NCBI GenBank assembly: GCA_003427395.1
Contig: BFEA01000220.1
Location: forward strand, 923,057 to 952,836
Reading direction: 5' to 3'
Length of the DNA: 29,780 bases
From: Chara braunii
Lineage: Eukaryota; Streptophyta; Charophyceae; Charales; Characeae
The translations under genes were made by a program, and so were the position numbers. The notes under the pieces are model-generated. The model searched no databases. It was not told where the DNA came from and worked only from the letters and a program-made list of their open reading frames with translations. Shown here piece after piece: positions 27,900 through 29,780 of this stretch (its first letter is position 1; each line of letters begins with the position of its first letter).

Positions 27900-28590
27900 T
27901 ACTTCCCAAACCCGTGCTATCTTTCGTACGCTTTTTGCTTGTATCATACCAACCCCATAAAAACCCCATTTCGTTTTCTTGATTTCGGGTGCCGCGTTTT
28001 GGGCCCCCATCTTTCGGAAGCTTTTTTTTACGATTCCCGGGTTCTGTTTTTTTTTTTATTCGGGAAATACATAGGAATTTACGTGCGCCTTAGCGAGCGC
28101 ACTGGGAATTGGGCCCGGCAGTTGGGAATCCCGAGATAAGCGGAACTTCGACGTGTCATTTTTGTGTGAATGTTCTCGGTCGCGTTGGGGAAAACTCTCA
28201 GAATTTTGTGGGGATATGAATAGGCGTAGGACTTTCTTTCCCCGCGTCGCTCGTTCGCGCGCGGATATGGTGATTTCAATTTTGAATTGGTTTAGGATGT
28301 AGGCAAGCTGTGACTATTTCGATGCCTTTTTCTCTTTTTTTTGTTGACGGCGTCGCGCATGCAAAGCTTTCTCCTCTCTGTCCCCCGCATCGCTCTCTCC
28401 CTTCCACCTCCTCTTCCTCTCTCCTCGTAACTGTTTTTCTCCCTCTCTCTCTCCCCCGCTCTACTCTTTGCGCGCCCATTTCCCTTTCTTGATCATTTGA
28501 ATCTTGGACCCGTCTTGCGCTACTTCTCGCGCCTTTTTCCTTCCCACCCTCTGAATTCAGCGCATGACGCCCGGTCAATCCTTCGATAAC
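27900..28590. other. Intergenic, CT-rich in part, nothing recognised
   Basis: No protein family is seen in any frame. From about 28370 to 28500 the + strand is C+T-rich (CTCTCTCC runs). Confidence 0.5.
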
Positions 28591-28599
28591 TCCCGCTCG

Positions 28600-28800
28600 C
28601 CAATCAGGTACGTGGATCAATAGGATCTTCCTATTGCGCGACGAATCTGATTGGTTGAACCTTAGGTCTCGAGGGATCAACATGGCTTTCACGGAGCTCT
28701 CTTCTCAAAGTCTTCTCCTCCTGCTTCTCTTCTTACACTTCGACTTTCCCCCTGCATTCTCTCTCCCTTGTCTCCTTCCTCGCCACTATAAATTTGGCAC
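28600..28800 (+). promoter_or_regulatory. Promoter-like stretch: CCAAT, palindrome, ATTGG, TATA box
   Basis: CCAAT at 28600-28604, a perfect 8-bp-arm palindrome CAATAGGA-TCT-TCCTATTG at 28618-28636, an inverted CCAAT (ATTGG) at 28650-28654 and TATAAAT at 28787-28793 lie in the order expected of a Pol II promoter, with CT-rich sequence around. A transcript would start near 28820. Whether it belongs to a host gene or to another LTR cannot be told. Confidence 0.4.
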
Positions 28801-29724
28801 ACGCGCCCGCAAAGCTCTCTTACATTCTCGACTCCCAAGCAAGCTTCCGGGAAGCAGTGGCTAGGCAGAGTGTTTGATGCGAGTCGGAAAGTCCTGTCGG
28901 GTTGTCGATAGGCTGGCCGGTTGCGTGCTTGATCGCCACGACGGACTGTGGGATCTAGGCGAACCGCGTCGAGTTTACATCAGCGGGGTGACGATCGCAG
29001 TGGTGGGAGTTAGCACGCGACGGTCGGGATCATTGGTGCGGGTATGAGGATCGATGATTGGGGTTAGGAGTGATTGGCCCGGGGTCATATTGGAATTCAC
29101 GGCGAATGCGCCTTTGTTGTTGCGGATCTTTTTCTCTGGTATGAGTGTACGGCGGCAACGCCGAACTTCCTCTTGTCGGATCTTGTCATTTCCTATCTCG
29201 ACCTTCCTCCCCTGTCTCTCTCTCTCCTCTCTATCTTTGACGATGAGTCTGGATGCCAGTCCCTCTCATGAATAGGGATGAATTTGTGTGTTGTTCTGCA
29301 TGAAAGAACTTCTTCCGGAACTCTTCCATTAGTTTCCTGGGTAATCCCCCAATGTCAAGGAGTTGATCCTCCTGTCTTGTGAATGGTGGATGCGTGTGTA
29401 CAAATTCCTCGGTTTATTTCCGACCTGTGTACCCTTGTCATTTCCGCACCTTCCACAGTGAATGTATGTATGGAGATACTTGCCTCTTTGTATTGATTAG
29501 ACGCCGCCCTTTGCGGGATTATGTTCGAGAATGCAAGAGTTTTTAGATCTGTAGTTCTGAATGCGCTGCACATGCCATCTGCCTTATGCTGCACGACATC
29601 TGCAACCGATCTACAGGGCGGCCTCGGGAAACAAGGCGCCCTGGTTCAACGCCACATCGGCTTACTAAACCTGAGTCGCGGGTCGGTCCCTTAGTTACAT
29701 GCCGGATCAAGCTGGTGAGTGTTT

Positions 29725-29728
<4 letters not shown>
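28801..29728. other. Possible 5' leader, no gene recognised
   Basis: Short open frames have no domain. A splice-donor-like CTG|GTGAGT lies at 29712-29720, followed by pyrimidines. If the upstream promoter is real this could be a first non-coding exon; support is weak. Confidence 0.25.

Positions 29729-29780
<52 letters not shown>
29729..29780 (+). repeat. (CT)n microsatellite, cut by the window edge
   Basis: At least 26 CT units run into the end of the window. Confidence 0.97.

Noticed and set aside
28634-28864. + strand open frame with a hydrophobic stretch resembling a signal peptide
   Set aside because: It overlaps the CCAAT/TATA block and comes from CT-rich sequence; no downstream domain follows.
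1-29780. CRISPR array or bacterial defence system
   Set aside because: The repeats are microsatellites, duplications and dispersed elements; there are no regular spacers and the coding content is eukaryotic retroelements.

Overview
This window is transposable-element DNA from a large, repeat-rich eukaryotic nuclear genome. The evidence is a Ty3/gypsy LTR retrotransposon, two LINE families, poly(A)-tailed short repeats, long (GA)n, (CT)n and (GTT)n microsatellites, no bacterial operon structure and two isolated N bases from an assembly. Element style and repeat density suggest a plant or streptophyte alga, perhaps a charophyte such as Chara. That is low-confidence inference. I see no intact host gene.

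Layout on the + strand. Positions 1 to about 9310 hold a decayed Ty3/gypsy element whose 5' LTR lies outside the window. It has two or three open frames upstream of gag that I do not recognise, then gag, protease, RT, RNase H, integrase and the start of a 3' LTR. Gag and pol overlap at ATGA, just after a C CCA AAA heptamer in the right phase for -1 frameshifting. Positions 9430-12690 have no gene: a purine-rich stretch with a (GA)n tract, diverged direct repeats, then a pyrimidine-rich stretch. Positions 12700-20260 hold a nearly full-length but inactivated LINE: repeated 5' UTR, ORF1 with a CCHC knuckle, a decayed ORF1 extension with a duplicated domain, an ORF2 with APE-type endonuclease, RT and C-terminal zinc finger, and a 3' UTR with a long hairpin.

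Positions 20260-24330 hold many copies of a short repeat in both orientations. Two copies carry poly(A) and flanking direct repeats, so they look retrotransposed. Copies end in a hairpin whose loop is conserved while its stem sequence changes and still pairs. A minus-strand pseudogene with an asparagine run lies at 21048-22120. A 137-bp tandem duplication containing both N bases lies at 23261-23534.

Positions 24330-26438 hold a 5'-incomplete second LINE on the minus strand. Upstream of it on that strand is a minus-strand Asn-rich coding minisatellite (26440-27757), and beyond that a short RT fragment (27800-27892), so the repetitive sequence appears to interrupt the LINE RT domain. Positions 27900-29780 have no recognisable gene; they contain a CCAAT/TATA promoter-like stretch and end in (CT)n.

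The elements are related by nesting and decay rather than by a shared pathway. The strongest candidate for something undescribed is the short A-tailed family with the covarying terminal hairpin. Next are the unrecognised ORFs upstream of gag and the duplicated domains in gag and LINE ORF1.
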